A stretch of DNA of 64,000 nucleotides from Paenibacillus apiarius (GTDB lineage Bacteria > Bacillota > Bacilli > Paenibacillales > Paenibacillaceae): NCBI RefSeq assembly GCF_017052585.1, contig NZ_JAFFHZ010000001.1, forward strand, positions 558,001 to 622,000, read 5' to 3'. The notes under the pieces are model-generated. The model did not search any database and was not told where the DNA came from. It saw only the letters and a program-made list of their open reading frames with translations. Both the position numbers and the translations under genes were made by a program. This document shows, piece after piece, positions 8,982-17,119 of the stretch (position 1 is the first letter of the stretch; each line of letters starts with the position of its first letter).

Positions 8982-9734
8982 ATGTTACGTGTTGAAGGTC
9001 TATCCCACGCATTCAAAAATGGCCCCGAGACGACCCAAGTGCTGCATTCCATTGATTTTTCGGTCAAGCGTGGAGAGATGGTCGCTTTGCTCGGCAGCTC
9101 CGGTTCCGGTAAATCGACGTTACTTAACTTGATGGCGGGGTTGATGAAACCGACCGAAGGCAGCATTTTTATTGCCGAACATAACATTGTGCAAATGAAT
9201 GAGAACCAATTGGCCGAATTTCGGCGCAAGCACATCGGCTTTATTTTTCAAGCTTATGAATTGATTGCGAACTTGACTGTTCGCGAGAACGTGGAGCTCC
9301 CGCTTGTCTTCCAAGGTGTTAACCCTGCTGAACGGAAGAAGAAATCGTTGAAATTGTTGGAGCAGGTCGGCATTCCTGACAAATCAGAGCTGTTCACTTC
9401 CCAATTATCAGGCGGGCAGCAGCAGCGCGTCAGTATTGCCCGTTCCTTGATTACGGAGCCCTCGGTTATTTTCGCCGATGAGCCGACAGGGAACCTCGAT
9501 ACGCGGACAGAGGAAGAAATTATCGCGATTCTCAAAAGCTTAAATCAAACGATGGATACTACGTTCATCATCGTTACGCACGAGCTTGAAGTCGCAGAGC
9601 AGACGAAACGGATCATTACGCTCCGCGACGGAAACTTGGTGGAGGATCAAACTCCGCCTGCTCCGATTGTTCCGGCGAAGACAGCTCAAGACGTGACGGA
9701 AGAGCCGGTTCCCGCGGGAGGTGCGACAACATGA
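8982..9734 (+). CDS. MacB/LolD-type ABC exporter ATP-binding subunit
   Basis: A 250-residue ATPase with Walker [13 protein letters not shown]-loop FIFQAYELI, signature [15 protein letters not shown], and Walker B with the MacB-type extension [11 protein letters not shown]. These are hallmarks of the LolD/MacB/YknY group that act with FtsX-fold permeases. The ATG at 8982 follows AAAGGAGGA by five bases; the longer TTG frame begins before that ribosome site and is rejected. The last ~25 residues are Pro/Ala-rich. It overlaps the permease start by four bases. The three genes at 8982-12262 resemble yknY-yknZ-yknX, in a different order. Confidence 0.9.
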   Translation: MLRVEGLSHAFKNGPETTQVLHSIDFSVKRGEMVALLGSSGSGKSTLLNLMAGLMKPTEGSIFIAEHNIVQMNENQLAEFRRKHIGFIFQAYELIANLTVRENVELPLVFQGVNPAERKKKSLKLLEQVGIPDKSELFTSQLSGGQQQRVSIARSLITEPSVIFADEPTGNLDTRTEEEIIAILKSLNQTMDTTFIIVTHELEVAEQTKRIITLRDGNLVEDQTPPAPIVPAKTAQDVTEEPVPAGGATT

Positions 9735-11116
9735 GAATCAGGGACTATATCAATCTCTCCTGGGATCAGCTAAAAAGACGCAAGGTCGTTACCATACTGT
9801 GCGCCGCTGGCATTTCCATCGGCTGCGCGGCGATTGTCGTTGCGATGAGCGTGGGCGAGTCGGCGCAGGTGTATGCGGAGAATCAGCTTAATTCCTTTTT
9901 AAAGATGGACGAAATAACCGTAACTCCGAACAAAGGCGTGAGCGGAGGCGGTTCAGGCAATGGCGGTGCGGCAGCCAAATCGTCAGAATCGGACGAGGCG
10001 AAAGAGCGCGGCAAAATTACGCAGCAGAAGCTTGAGGTCATTCGAAATATTCCGCACGTGAAAGCCGTCGCGGCCAACCAACAGCTCGGATATTTGGAAA
10101 TGAACACGCTGGATGAGCGCAGATCCATGGTAGAAGTCATCGCAACCGACTTGAATTCGCTAACCGAATTCGGACACAATTTCATGCAGGGCGCTGCTTC
10201 CGATTTAGCGGGAACTGCCGTCTTGAACTACGGGGCAACCCTTGGCCTCGTCGACCCGGAGACGATGGACAAGCTCATTCAACAGCTGCAAGACAATCCA
10301 TACGATCAATCGCTCATGGATCAGTACCGCAACATGAACCGGATTCCGTCTTCCCTGTATCAGCGCCAAGTACGGCTTGGCAATACCGATATCAATGGAA
10401 AAGCCTTTTTAAGCTCCCCGCTCCGCGTATCGGGCGTACTGAAGAAACCGAGCGGCAGCAATGAAGATATGGTCGCATATGACAAAAAAGTATATGTTTC
10501 GATTGAAACGGGCGAACTTCTGAAGCCGGAGCTCCGATTGGAGAACGCAGAAAATGCGACAGAGCCAGGGACATACAATTCGCTGGTCGTAAAGATCGAC
10601 GATCAGAACAATGTCGAGGAAGTCGAAAAGCAAATCAAAAAACTGATGCTGAACACGAGCACTAATCTGCATCAGAAGGATCGGTTGAATGAGCAGTTTG
10701 CCATTGTGCGCACGATTGCGCTCGGCATCGGCCTGTTCGTTCTCTTCATCGCTTCCATCTCCATTGTCGTCGCGATGACGATGTCCACGTATCAGCGCCG
10801 CCGTCAAATCGGCATCATGAAGGTGCTCGGCGCCAACTTGAAACAGATTCGCAACATGTTCATCATCGAAGCCGCGCTGCTCGGTCTGCTTGGAGGACTG
10901 ATCGGAATCATGCTGTCCTATTGGATTGTGTGGGGGATTAACGGGTTGACAGCGGGCTCGATGTCGGACGGAGGCGAACAATCGATTCTATTTATTTCGC
11001 CGACCTTTATACCAATCGGCATCGCGTTTGCGATATTGACCGGTGTCTTATCCGGATTATATCCGGCGATTAGCGCCTCGCGCACAGATGCGTTGACTGC
11101 AATTAAACGTGACTAA
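9731..11116 (+). CDS. MacB/FtsX-fold ABC exporter permease (YknZ-like)
   Basis: 461 residues. One N-terminal membrane segment (about 20-42) is followed by a large extracytoplasmic domain (about 45-325) with a Gly/Ser-rich low-complexity stretch near 75-90, then three C-terminal membrane segments with the FtsX motif region (QRRRQIGIMKVLGA). This is the four-helix MacB permease plan. The start overlaps the ATPase stop (ATGA), indicating coupling. With the membrane fusion protein gene downstream it should form a mechanotransmission-type exporter of peptides or small molecules; in Bacillus YknWXYZ protects against a cannibalism toxin. The substrate here is unknown. Confidence 0.88.
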   Translation: MRIRDYINLSWDQLKRRKVVTILCAAGISIGCAAIVVAMSVGESAQVYAENQLNSFLKMDEITVTPNKGVSGGGSGNGGAAAKSSESDEAKERGKITQQKLEVIRNIPHVKAVAANQQLGYLEMNTLDERRSMVEVIATDLNSLTEFGHNFMQGAASDLAGTAVLNYGATLGLVDPETMDKLIQQLQDNPYDQSLMDQYRNMNRIPSSLYQRQVRLGNTDINGKAFLSSPLRVSGVLKKPSGSNEDMVAYDKKVYVSIETGELLKPELRLENAENATEPGTYNSLVVKIDDQNNVEEVEKQIKKLMLNTSTNLHQKDRLNEQFAIVRTIALGIGLFVLFIASISIVVAMTMSTYQRRRQIGIMKVLGANLKQIRNMFIIEAALLGLLGGLIGIMLSYWIVWGINGLTAGSMSDGGEQSILFISPTFIPIGIAFAILTGVLSGLYPAISASRTDALTAIKRD

Positions 11117-11179
11117 TTGTGACATTATGCACATTCACATGACAGACAGGAAGCAATTTGAAGGAGGTCCGCAACGAAG

Positions 11180-12262
11180 ATGAAGAAAAAGATCAAATGG
11201 GCGGTTATCTTGCTCGTGGTCGCCGGCATCAGCTATGGCTTGTACAATTTCTCCAATCCGTCTCAGCCGGCAGAAATGACGGAGAATTCCGGCGCGATTC
11301 CGTTTACGGTAACAAAGGAGACCTTGGTGAACAACATTGAGGTCAAGGGCAAATCGACCTACGAACAGGAAACGTTCATCTATGCCCCGTTCGGCTCGGA
11401 AGTGAAGCAGTGGGTCGTCAAGGACGGTCAACAAGTGAAGAAAGGTGAAGTGCTGTTCCGTTTGGACCCAAGCGCTTTGCAGAATGAGCTCGCGCAATCG
11501 GAGGCTGCCATCAAGAAGCAGCGGCTCGAAACCCAACTGGCGCAGATGCAATCGAAGCTGGCCGACGAGGAACAGTTGCTTCCATCAACGGAAACGGAGA
11601 TAAAAAGGAAATTCGCCGAAAAGGAAACGGCCAAGCTGCAGTCGGAATTGAACAGTGTAACGCTCGACATCCAACAGAAAGATCTGGACCAGAAGCGGAA
11701 AAAGCTGGAGAAGGCCACTTATGCGGCTCCTGCTTCGGGCATCTTCCTCTATGATGATCCGAACAAGCTGCCACAAGCCGTTAAAGATAACGACCGCGTC
11801 GGCAAAATCGTAGATTTGAGCAAGCTTCAGCTCGTGACGCTCGTCGGGGAGCAGGACGTGTTCCGCATTAAAGCGGGGATGCCGGTAATCGTGAAAATGA
11901 ATGCAATGAAGAATGAGAAGTTAACGGGCAAAGTGTTGAAGGTCTCGAAATTCGCCAAAGCCGTGACCGATCAGCAAAATGCGAACCAGCCCGCGCAATT
12001 CGAAGTTATCATCGCGCTGGACGCCAACGAGCATCTCATTGCAGGTCTCAGCTTGACGGGCCAAATCGAGACGAACCGCAAAGAAAATGCGATCGTCGTG
12101 CCTACCGTGGCAGTCATGCGCGAAAAGGACAATTATTACGTCATGCTGGACAAAGGCAATGGCCAATATGAACGCCGGGACGTCAAGATCGGGATGGAAA
12201 CTCCAGAGAAGACAGAAGTGCTGGAAGGCTTGAAGGAAGGCGACACCGTCGTCCTGCAATAA
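11180..12262 (+). CDS. HlyD/RND-type membrane fusion protein (YknX-like adaptor)
   Basis: 360 residues. A single N-terminal membrane anchor (about 5-25) is followed by the biotinyl-lipoyl half motif (APFGSEVKQWVVKDGQQVKKGE), a charged coiled-coil hairpin (about 95-180, rich in Lys, Glu and Gln), the second lipoyl half and beta-barrel domains. This is the adaptor architecture of MacA/YknX. It links the permease to extracytoplasmic partners. The ribosome site GGAGG lies about nine bases before the ATG, and the gene is 63 bases after the permease in the same transcription unit. A terminator hairpin follows. Confidence 0.88.
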   Translation: MKKKIKWAVILLVVAGISYGLYNFSNPSQPAEMTENSGAIPFTVTKETLVNNIEVKGKSTYEQETFIYAPFGSEVKQWVVKDGQQVKKGEVLFRLDPSALQNELAQSEAAIKKQRLETQLAQMQSKLADEEQLLPSTETEIKRKFAEKETAKLQSELNSVTLDIQQKDLDQKRKKLEKATYAAPASGIFLYDDPNKLPQAVKDNDRVGKIVDLSKLQLVTLVGEQDVFRIKAGMPVIVKMNAMKNEKLTGKVLKVSKFAKAVTDQQNANQPAQFEVIIALDANEHLIAGLSLTGQIETNRKENAIVVPTVAVMREKDNYYVMLDKGNGQYERRDVKIGMETPEKTEVLEGLKEGDTVVLQ

Positions 12263-12330
12263 TAAAATAACAAAAGACCGATCTCATGCTCCCTCCCGCC
12301 GGGAAGGATACGGAGCCGGTTTTTCATACG

Positions 12331-12367
12331 AACAGGCCAGCCGTGCGTTATCGGTTGGCCTGTTTTG
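12331..12367 (+). terminator. Terminator of the exporter operon
   Basis: AACAGGCCA / TGGCCTGTT stem followed by TTTG-TTG on the plus strand. A weaker GC-rich hairpin ending in TTTTT precedes it at about 12273-12324. Confidence 0.6.
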
Positions 12368-12422
12368 TTGCTCTGCTCGCCGCTTAGCCATCTTGCAGAC
12401 ACGGACGAACGTGCTCGCTTAT

Positions 12423-13058
12423 TCACGCTTCAGCCCCGTCCGATTCATCCGGTTTGTCCGGCGCATCCTTCAGCCGATAGCTAAGCATCACAAAGACGTA
12501 ATCATCCTTCGCGGTCTGCTTGGATAACTCGGTATCCTTCGCAATGTCCGAGGCGGCAGGCTCGAACGGAGGCTTCTCCTCGACGGGAGAAATTACGTTG
12601 AGCACGTGATGCGTCTTTTCCGCCCATTCCATCGGCGTCAACGACGCATATGCGATATTGGCCTCCGCCAGCGTGCTCTTGCCGAATTCACCCTTCCTCA
12701 TCCCTTCTTCAATCAAGTCCATACCCTGATGGGTGATGCGGAGCATTTCCTGCACGATATAACTGGAGTATTCCTCAGTCAACTGTTTGCCGAATGTAAA
12801 GCTCCGATGTTCATTGTTCGACCGATAATACTTTTCAATCAAATTCCCCTGCTGTTTCGTCTCTACAAGCTCCAACATATGCGCCTCTTCCAGCTTCTTG
12901 ACGTGATAATAGAGACGCGACGGCTTCTCGTTCATCTCCTCCGCCATTTGCTTGACTGTGACTGGCTCGTGTTGGGCGAGCCGCAATATGTGTATGCGAC
13001 GCGGATCAAGCAATATTTTCGCCAGCTCGATATCGTCAATAATCTTGTTCTCTCTCAA
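12423..13058 (-). CDS. ArsR-like winged-helix transcriptional regulator
   Basis: A 211-residue protein. Residues ~8-80 form a winged helix of the ArsR/DUF2087-like kind (DPRRIHILRLAQHEPVTVKQ, then a recognition helix with PSRLYYHVKKLEEA). The middle is helical. The C-terminal ~50 residues are acidic and low in complexity. The start is TTG, preceded by a run of nine G bases that acts as, or hides, the ribosome site. It follows the MFS exporter gene by 15 bases on the same strand and probably controls it from the site near 14403-14435. No metal-binding cysteines are seen, so a drug or small molecule is a more likely signal. Confidence 0.8.
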   Translation of the reverse strand: MRENKIIDDIELAKILLDPRRIHILRLAQHEPVTVKQMAEEMNEKPSRLYYHVKKLEEAHMLELVETKQQGNLIEKYYRSNNEHRSFTFGKQLTEEYSSYIVQEMLRITHQGMDLIEEGMRKGEFGKSTLAEANIAYASLTPMEWAEKTHHVLNVISPVEEKPPFEPAASDIAKDTELSKQTAKDDYVFVMLSYRLKDAPDKPDESDGAEA

Positions 13059-13063
13059 AATGT

Positions 13064-13072
13064 CCCCCCCCC
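13064..13072 (-). promoter_or_regulatory. G9 homopolymer forming the ribosome site of the winged-helix regulator
   Basis: Nine consecutive C on the plus strand (G on the coding strand) sit between the MFS stop codon and the TTG start. Runs of this kind can change length in replication. Confidence 0.6.
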
Positions 13073-13073
13073 T

Positions 13074-14378
13074 TTATCCCGAAGAAGACACGGCTTGGCC
13101 TCCTTCCGGCAGCTTCGTCTCGTTCGTTTGCCGAAGCGCTTGATTATATTTTAACAGAGGGAAAACGGCAGCGACAATGATAAGCAGCAACCCCGCAAGC
13201 GAAGTGGCCGTCAGCACGCCGAACAAAGAAGCGAACAAGCCGCCTGCGCCGATGCCGAGCACCGTTCCCGCTTGCGACACCGACTCGAATACGCCGGAGC
13301 CTCGGCCCCGCATTTCATCCGGCATCAGCGTGATGAACAGACTGCTCAGCGGCACGTTCGTGCATGCGATAGATACGCCGACGCCAAGCGCCCACACATA
13401 AACGCTGACAACTCCGCTTTCTTGATATAGATGGAACAGCGGTACAATCAGCATGCAGAACAAGCCGATGACGCCCACCGCTCCCAAGAGCATGACGTTC
13501 GCTTTAAGCCGCTGCATCAGATAAGGGGCAGCCATTGCTCCCATGATGCTTCCAGCTCCAATCATACTGGAGACGAAGCCGAAATGCTCCGCCGGAATGT
13601 GGAACGTTTGCAGCAGCGCCGCGTTCAAATTTGTATTGATGACACCAATAATAAGCATGATGGGGACGAGCAGAATGAGGAGCGCGAACAAACTGTCATG
13701 GCGGTAAATGGCGCGCAGACCGCTTTTCAACGCTTGCCAATACGGTTCCTTTACAGCGGACTGCATCTGGCCTTGCTCCGTCATAGCTATCTGTTGAGCT
13801 GCTGACGGGTCCGAGGACAAGGCTCTCGACATGCCGCAGATGAACAAGGCAGACAGCACGAACGTGAACGCGTTAAAAGCGAACAGCCAGCCGAAATGGC
13901 CGAATGGAATAAGCAGTCCGGCAAGCGCCGGGCCGACGAGCCTCATCGCCATGTAGGTCGCCTGCGATAACGATACGGCCTGCGTAATGTTCTCTTGGCT
14001 GACGACACGCGGCACGATGGCTGTGCGCGCAGGCTCGAAAAAGACGGTTCCGATGCCCTGCAGCAGCACCAGCGCATAGATGCCGTAAAGCTCATGCTGG
14101 AACACGATGAGCAGCAGGACGATGAAGGCCCTATAGAGGTCGGCAGCAGCCATAATGCGGCTGCGGTCGAAGCGGTCGATGAACGGCCCGACGAACGTTC
14201 CGAGCAGCATATTCGGCAGCACTTGAGCCAGCACGACCACGCTTAAAGCAAGCGGATTGCCCGATAAATTCGCGACCAGAAAAATGACGACGAGCCGGGT
14301 GATGCCGTCTCCCAGCTCGGAGACGATTTGCGCCAGCCAGAGATGGCGAAAAGCGCGATTGTTTAGCAGCAGCTTCAT
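13074..14378 (-). CDS. MFS transporter, drug/siderophore exporter type
   Basis: A 434-residue major facilitator with twelve hydrophobic segments. The loop after helix 2 reads GPFIDRFDRSR, the MFS motif A variant of the EntS/MefA-like group, and the N-terminus NRAFRHLWLAQIVSELGDGI is typical of that group. Members export macrolides, enterobactin or other small molecules by proton exchange. AAGGAGG precedes the ATG. An AT-rich operator-like region lies directly upstream, and a winged-helix regulator gene is co-transcribed downstream, suggesting substrate-induced efflux. The substrate is not predictable. Confidence 0.87.
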   Translation of the reverse strand: MKLLLNNRAFRHLWLAQIVSELGDGITRLVVIFLVANLSGNPLALSVVVLAQVLPNMLLGTFVGPFIDRFDRSRIMAAADLYRAFIVLLLIVFQHELYGIYALVLLQGIGTVFFEPARTAIVPRVVSQENITQAVSLSQATYMAMRLVGPALAGLLIPFGHFGWLFAFNAFTFVLSALFICGMSRALSSDPSAAQQIAMTEQGQMQSAVKEPYWQALKSGLRAIYRHDSLFALLILLVPIMLIIGVINTNLNAALLQTFHIPAEHFGFVSSMIGAGSIMGAMAAPYLMQRLKANVMLLGAVGVIGLFCMLIVPLFHLYQESGVVSVYVWALGVGVSIACTNVPLSSLFITLMPDEMRGRGSGVFESVSQAGTVLGIGAGGLFASLFGVLTATSLAGLLLIIVAAVFPLLKYNQALRQTNETKLPEGGQAVSSSG

Positions 14379-14402
14379 GAATAAGACCTCCTTTTAAAAA
14401 CT

Positions 14403-14435
14403 TTTTAACCGTTAAAATTTATTTTAGCGATAAAA
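14403..14435 (-). promoter_or_regulatory. Probable tandem operator upstream of the MFS exporter
   Basis: Two AT-rich dyads, TTTTAACCGTTAAAA (14403-14417) and TTTTAGCGATAAAA (14422-14435), lie about 18 bp apart centre to centre and within 60 bases of the exporter start. The co-transcribed winged-helix protein is the natural candidate to bind them. Confidence 0.4.
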
Positions 14436-14628
14436 TCTATTTTGTAAAGATGCAATTTGCCTATCCATCAGTCTCCCCTTCGGTTAGTATGAACGAGTCG
14501 CGCATCGCACGAGTGCTCTATCGTGTGGTTGAGCGTTGATAAAATAGCGGAATGGAGCGTGTTTAACTGCAAATATACATTTGAGCGTTCCCTTTTTGGG
14601 TCTTTCGTCACGCTAGACTGCAATCGTG

Positions 14629-14818
14629 AGCTTGTTGAGAAACCCAAAATGTAAAAAGAAACAAGTATGGTGGGGGTATCCGCTTCCGTCGCTGTTGAAT
14701 CCAAGTCATTAGGGATGAGACGGTGCGGGGATGACTCGGATTCAAAGGCGATCGCCAGGTCTCTCCAGCGGACACCCTCCACCCTTTTTTGTTTCATGCG
14801 GGGTTTCTCAACAACCTG
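14629..14818. mobile_element. MITE-like hairpin element, copy A
   Basis: A 190 bp element with terminal inverted repeats: left AGCTTGTTGAGAAACCC, right GGGTTTCTCAACAACCTG. The arms continue inward (TATGGTGG../..CCACC.. and GAATCC..GTCAT / ATGAC..GGATTC), so one strand can fold into a single long hairpin. It is flanked by a perfect 7 bp direct repeat AATCGTG (14622-14628 and 14819-14825). A near-identical copy lies at 26101-26292. No transposase is encoded, so it would move in trans if at all. The transposase family is unknown. Confidence 0.75.
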
Positions 14819-14870
14819 AATCGTGCAGTTCATTTTCGTATAATCGCACATATACTGGTAATACTCTCGT

Positions 14871-14896
14871 TTTGAACTGCATGTTTGCAGTTCAAA
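14871..14896. repeat. Perfect 10 bp inverted repeat
   Basis: TTTGAACTGC, six-base loop, GCAGTTCAAA. It has no T tract, so it is not a clear terminator. It shares the ACTGCA motif with the palindrome that the hairpin element interrupts. Confidence 0.6.
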
Positions 14897-15138
14897 CGTC
14901 AAAAAGGGCGGTATTTTGTTAAAACAACTGCCCAGATACAGTTCGTCAGCTCCTCTACTGCCTTGTTCTCGTCGAAAAGCACGGTCTCGTAAAGGTTGCA
15001 CGCTTCCCATCAGGTCGACAAGATAGAACAAGTTGGGTTAGGATACCCCCTTCTGAGCGATAGGGATAGTGGACAAAAAAACGCCTCGACACCCCTTCCT
15101 TGCTTAATCTGAGCCACCGGGAGAGGGGCATGAAGATA

Positions 15139-15186
15139 CAAAAAATCCCCATGCTCGCCTCAGTAAGGTCGAACATGGGGATTTAT
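15139..15186 (-). terminator. Terminator of hxlR
   Basis: AAATCCCCATG / CATGGGGATTT stem with T6 on the minus strand, about 30 bases after the hxlR stop. Confidence 0.75.
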
Positions 15187-15214
15187 ACAACAGCGTATTA
15201 AAGTGAATCTGCCG

Positions 15215-15595
15215 CTATTCACATGTAACGGATGGCTTTGAAGTTTTCCAGATTACGTTCTCGCCGTAAGTTTTGCCCCAATCATACATCATTCGCAATA
15301 CCGGCATCAGACTTTCTCCATGCCCGGTAAGAGTGTATTCTACTCGAGGAGGGACTTCCGGGTACACCTTCCTGAAGATCAATTGGTCTTCCTCCAACTC
15401 GCGAAGCTGGTTGGTCAGCATTTTTTGCGTAATATGCGGAATCAATCTCTTCAGCTCGCTGAACCGCTTGGTGCCCTCCAGCCCGAGATGCCATAATATA
15501 ATCAGCTTCCATTTGCCCCCGATTACGGCTAGGGTAAGTTCTTTTTCGCAATTGATTTCCTTGAGATTGATGCGGTCTTTAATTTCAGTTGCCAC
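15215..15595 (-). CDS. hxlR: HxlR-family winged-helix transcriptional regulator
   Basis: 126 residues with the full HxlR fold: an N-terminal Cys ([16 protein letters not shown]), helix-turn-helix [18 protein letters not shown], and wing [15 protein letters not shown]. HxlR in Bacillus activates hxlAB in response to formaldehyde, and the conserved Cys in this family is redox or electrophile sensitive. The start is GTG, eight bases after GGGGGGAGG. It lies 119 bases downstream of hxlB on the same strand; in B. subtilis hxlR is divergent from hxlAB. Neighbouring hxlA and hxlB support the assignment over other HxlR-family members. Confidence 0.82.
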   Translation of the reverse strand: MATEIKDRINLKEINCEKELTLAVIGGKWKLIILWHLGLEGTKRFSELKRLIPHITQKMLTNQLRELEEDQLIFRKVYPEVPPRVEYTLTGHGESLMPVLRMMYDWGKTYGENVIWKTSKPSVTCE

Positions 15596-15714
15596 TATAC
15601 CAGCCTCCCCCCTAACTCTAAATACTATAACACGAAGCGTTTATTCTCATGTATAGTTGAGGTTCGAGATTCCGGCATGCTTAACCTTAGGGCCATCGAG
15701 CCAGTGGAGCAACA

Positions 15715-16272
15715 TCATTCCAGGTTGGCATGTCTGTCGTACATCCCGCCGGAGTCAAGCCCGCGCTTATCCATTATCCTAAGCACGACCGCGTCGTAAA
15801 ATATCAGCAAAGTCTGCTCGAACAAGGAAGCCATCGGCTGTATGGTGGCGCAGCCTCCATTTGCTTGATCCTTCGGCGATCCCGGCAGCGCAACGGCTGC
15901 ATCCGATAGCTTGCCAATCGTCGATTCTGGTGCGATCGTAACGGCGACCACCGACGCGCCCAAGTTTTTTGCTTTCTCGGCCATCGGGATCAAGCTTTTC
16001 GTTTCTCCCGAGCCCGTGCTGATGATGAGAACGTCATCCTTGGTTATGCCAGGGGTTACCGTTTCCCCGACCACATAGGCTTCCATTCCCGTATGCATAA
16101 GACGCATGGCGAACGCCCGTCCCATTAAACCCGATCTCCCGGCACCTACCAGAAACACTTTCTTCGACTGCAATATCATATCGGCCAATTGCTCGGCTTC
16201 TTTTTCTGCAATTGCTTCTGCCGCATGTTGCAATTCCTTCACGATCTCTGCTGCATATTTTACCGTTTCCAT
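15715..16272 (-). CDS. hxlB: 6-phospho-3-hexuloisomerase
   Basis: A 185-residue SIS-domain isomerase. It shows the sugar-phosphate binding segment VGAGRSGLMGRAFAMRL near 40 and ISTGSGETKSL near 90. It converts D-arabino-3-hexulose 6-phosphate to fructose 6-phosphate, the second step of formaldehyde fixation in the ribulose monophosphate pathway. The gene begins five bases after the hxlA stop with no strong ribosome site of its own, so translation is likely coupled. The length matches the family. The pairing with hxlA makes the function secure. Confidence 0.93.
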   Translation of the reverse strand: METVKYAAEIVKELQHAAEAIAEKEAEQLADMILQSKKVFLVGAGRSGLMGRAFAMRLMHTGMEAYVVGETVTPGITKDDVLIISTGSGETKSLIPMAEKAKNLGASVVAVTIAPESTIGKLSDAAVALPGSPKDQANGGCATIQPMASLFEQTLLIFYDAVVLRIMDKRGLDSGGMYDRHANLE

Positions 16273-16277
16273 GGCAG

Positions 16278-16913
16278 TCAGGCCTGTTTAACCAATTTAT
16301 GCATCTCGGCCGCTGTCGCTTTTTTATCCGCTTGACCGGTTATTCCTCCGCCTACGATAACGAGATCTGGATTGGCCTGAATGACTTCTGGCAGCGTACT
16401 CAGCTTAATGCCGCCTGCTATCGCCGTCTTCGCATGCTTCACGACGCGTTTGATGGCCGTCAGCTCCTCGAAAGAGTTTTTACCTGCCGCTTGATGGTCA
16501 TAACCGGAATGAACGCAAATATAATCAACGCCAAGCGAGTCAATCTCCTTCGCTCTTCCCTCGATATCCTTCACATTGATCATATCCACCATTATCTTTT
16601 TGTTCTGTTTCTTGGCTTCCTCCACCGCGCCCTTGATTGTGGAGTCGTCGGATACGCCCAGAACGGTAATGATATCCGCGCCCGCCTCGGATGCCTTCAT
16701 AACTTCATAGCCGCCCGCATCCATAATTTTCAGATCGGCCAGCACGCGCAAGGACGGGAATGCTTCTTTCATCTCCTTGACCGCTCTCAGTCCTTCGTTA
16801 ATGACGACCGGTGTTCCGATTTCGACGATATCTATATGCTCTGCAACCTCTGCTACCAGTTGTTTGGCTTCGGTAATATTTACCAGATCCAATGCCAATT
16901 GAAGCTCCATCAT
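16278..16913 (-). CDS. hxlA: 3-hexulose-6-phosphate synthase
   Basis: A 211-residue TIM-barrel enzyme of the orotidine-5'-phosphate decarboxylase superfamily: LALDLVN at the N-terminus, ADLKIMDAGGYE with the metal-binding Asp/Lys/Asp motif near 60-70, and VVGGGIT phosphate site near the end. It condenses formaldehyde with ribulose 5-phosphate. AAAGGAG lies seven bases before the ATG. First gene of hxlA-hxlB(-hxlR). The upstream region has a TACAAT -10 with no good -35 and two dyads just upstream, as expected for an activator-dependent promoter. Confidence 0.94.
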   Translation of the reverse strand: MMELQLALDLVNITEAKQLVAEVAEHIDIVEIGTPVVINEGLRAVKEMKEAFPSLRVLADLKIMDAGGYEVMKASEAGADIITVLGVSDDSTIKGAVEEAKKQNKKIMVDMINVKDIEGRAKEIDSLGVDYICVHSGYDHQAAGKNSFEELTAIKRVVKHAKTAIAGGIKLSTLPEVIQANPDLVIVGGGITGQADKKATAAEMHKLVKQA

Positions 16914-16958
16914 TATGCCACTCCTTTTGCATGTATGTGTGTTATGAATTACACGCTC

Positions 16959-17028
16959 ATTGTAGAACCTTGCCGTCTATTTAGGAAGTAGGCACTTTTA
17001 AGTGATGTAGTTACTTGGAGGATACTAC
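16959..17028 (-). promoter_or_regulatory. Putative HxlR-activated promoter of hxlAB
   Basis: A -10 TACAAT (minus strand, 16959-16964) has no recognisable -35 at 16-18 bases. Upstream lie a perfect dyad CACTTTTAAGTG (16993-17004) and a second dyad with GTAGT/ACTAC arms (17007-17028), placed where an activator would bind. Confidence 0.45.
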
Positions 17029-17119
17029 TGCAATAGGTTGATAAGAAACGTTAAGAATAGAAATTGCCGAACCTTGGGGATAAGCCTAGATCTCGGAGAA
17101 AGATCCGACTTTCACGCCA

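Larger units (their letters stand above)
14436..15138. other. Gene-free region holding a hairpin element and palindromes
   Basis: No frame has a convincing ribosome site or family match; the longest frames run through the hairpin element. The region contains the MITE-like element (14629-14818) and a 10 bp perfect inverted repeat (14871-14896). Several ACTGCA/TGCAGT motifs are scattered around it. It looks like decayed or non-coding repeat DNA. Confidence 0.6.

Noticed and set aside
14468..15031. 187-codon minus-strand frame through the hairpin element
   Set aside because: It spans the element and both palindromes and has no ribosome site; not a plausible gene.
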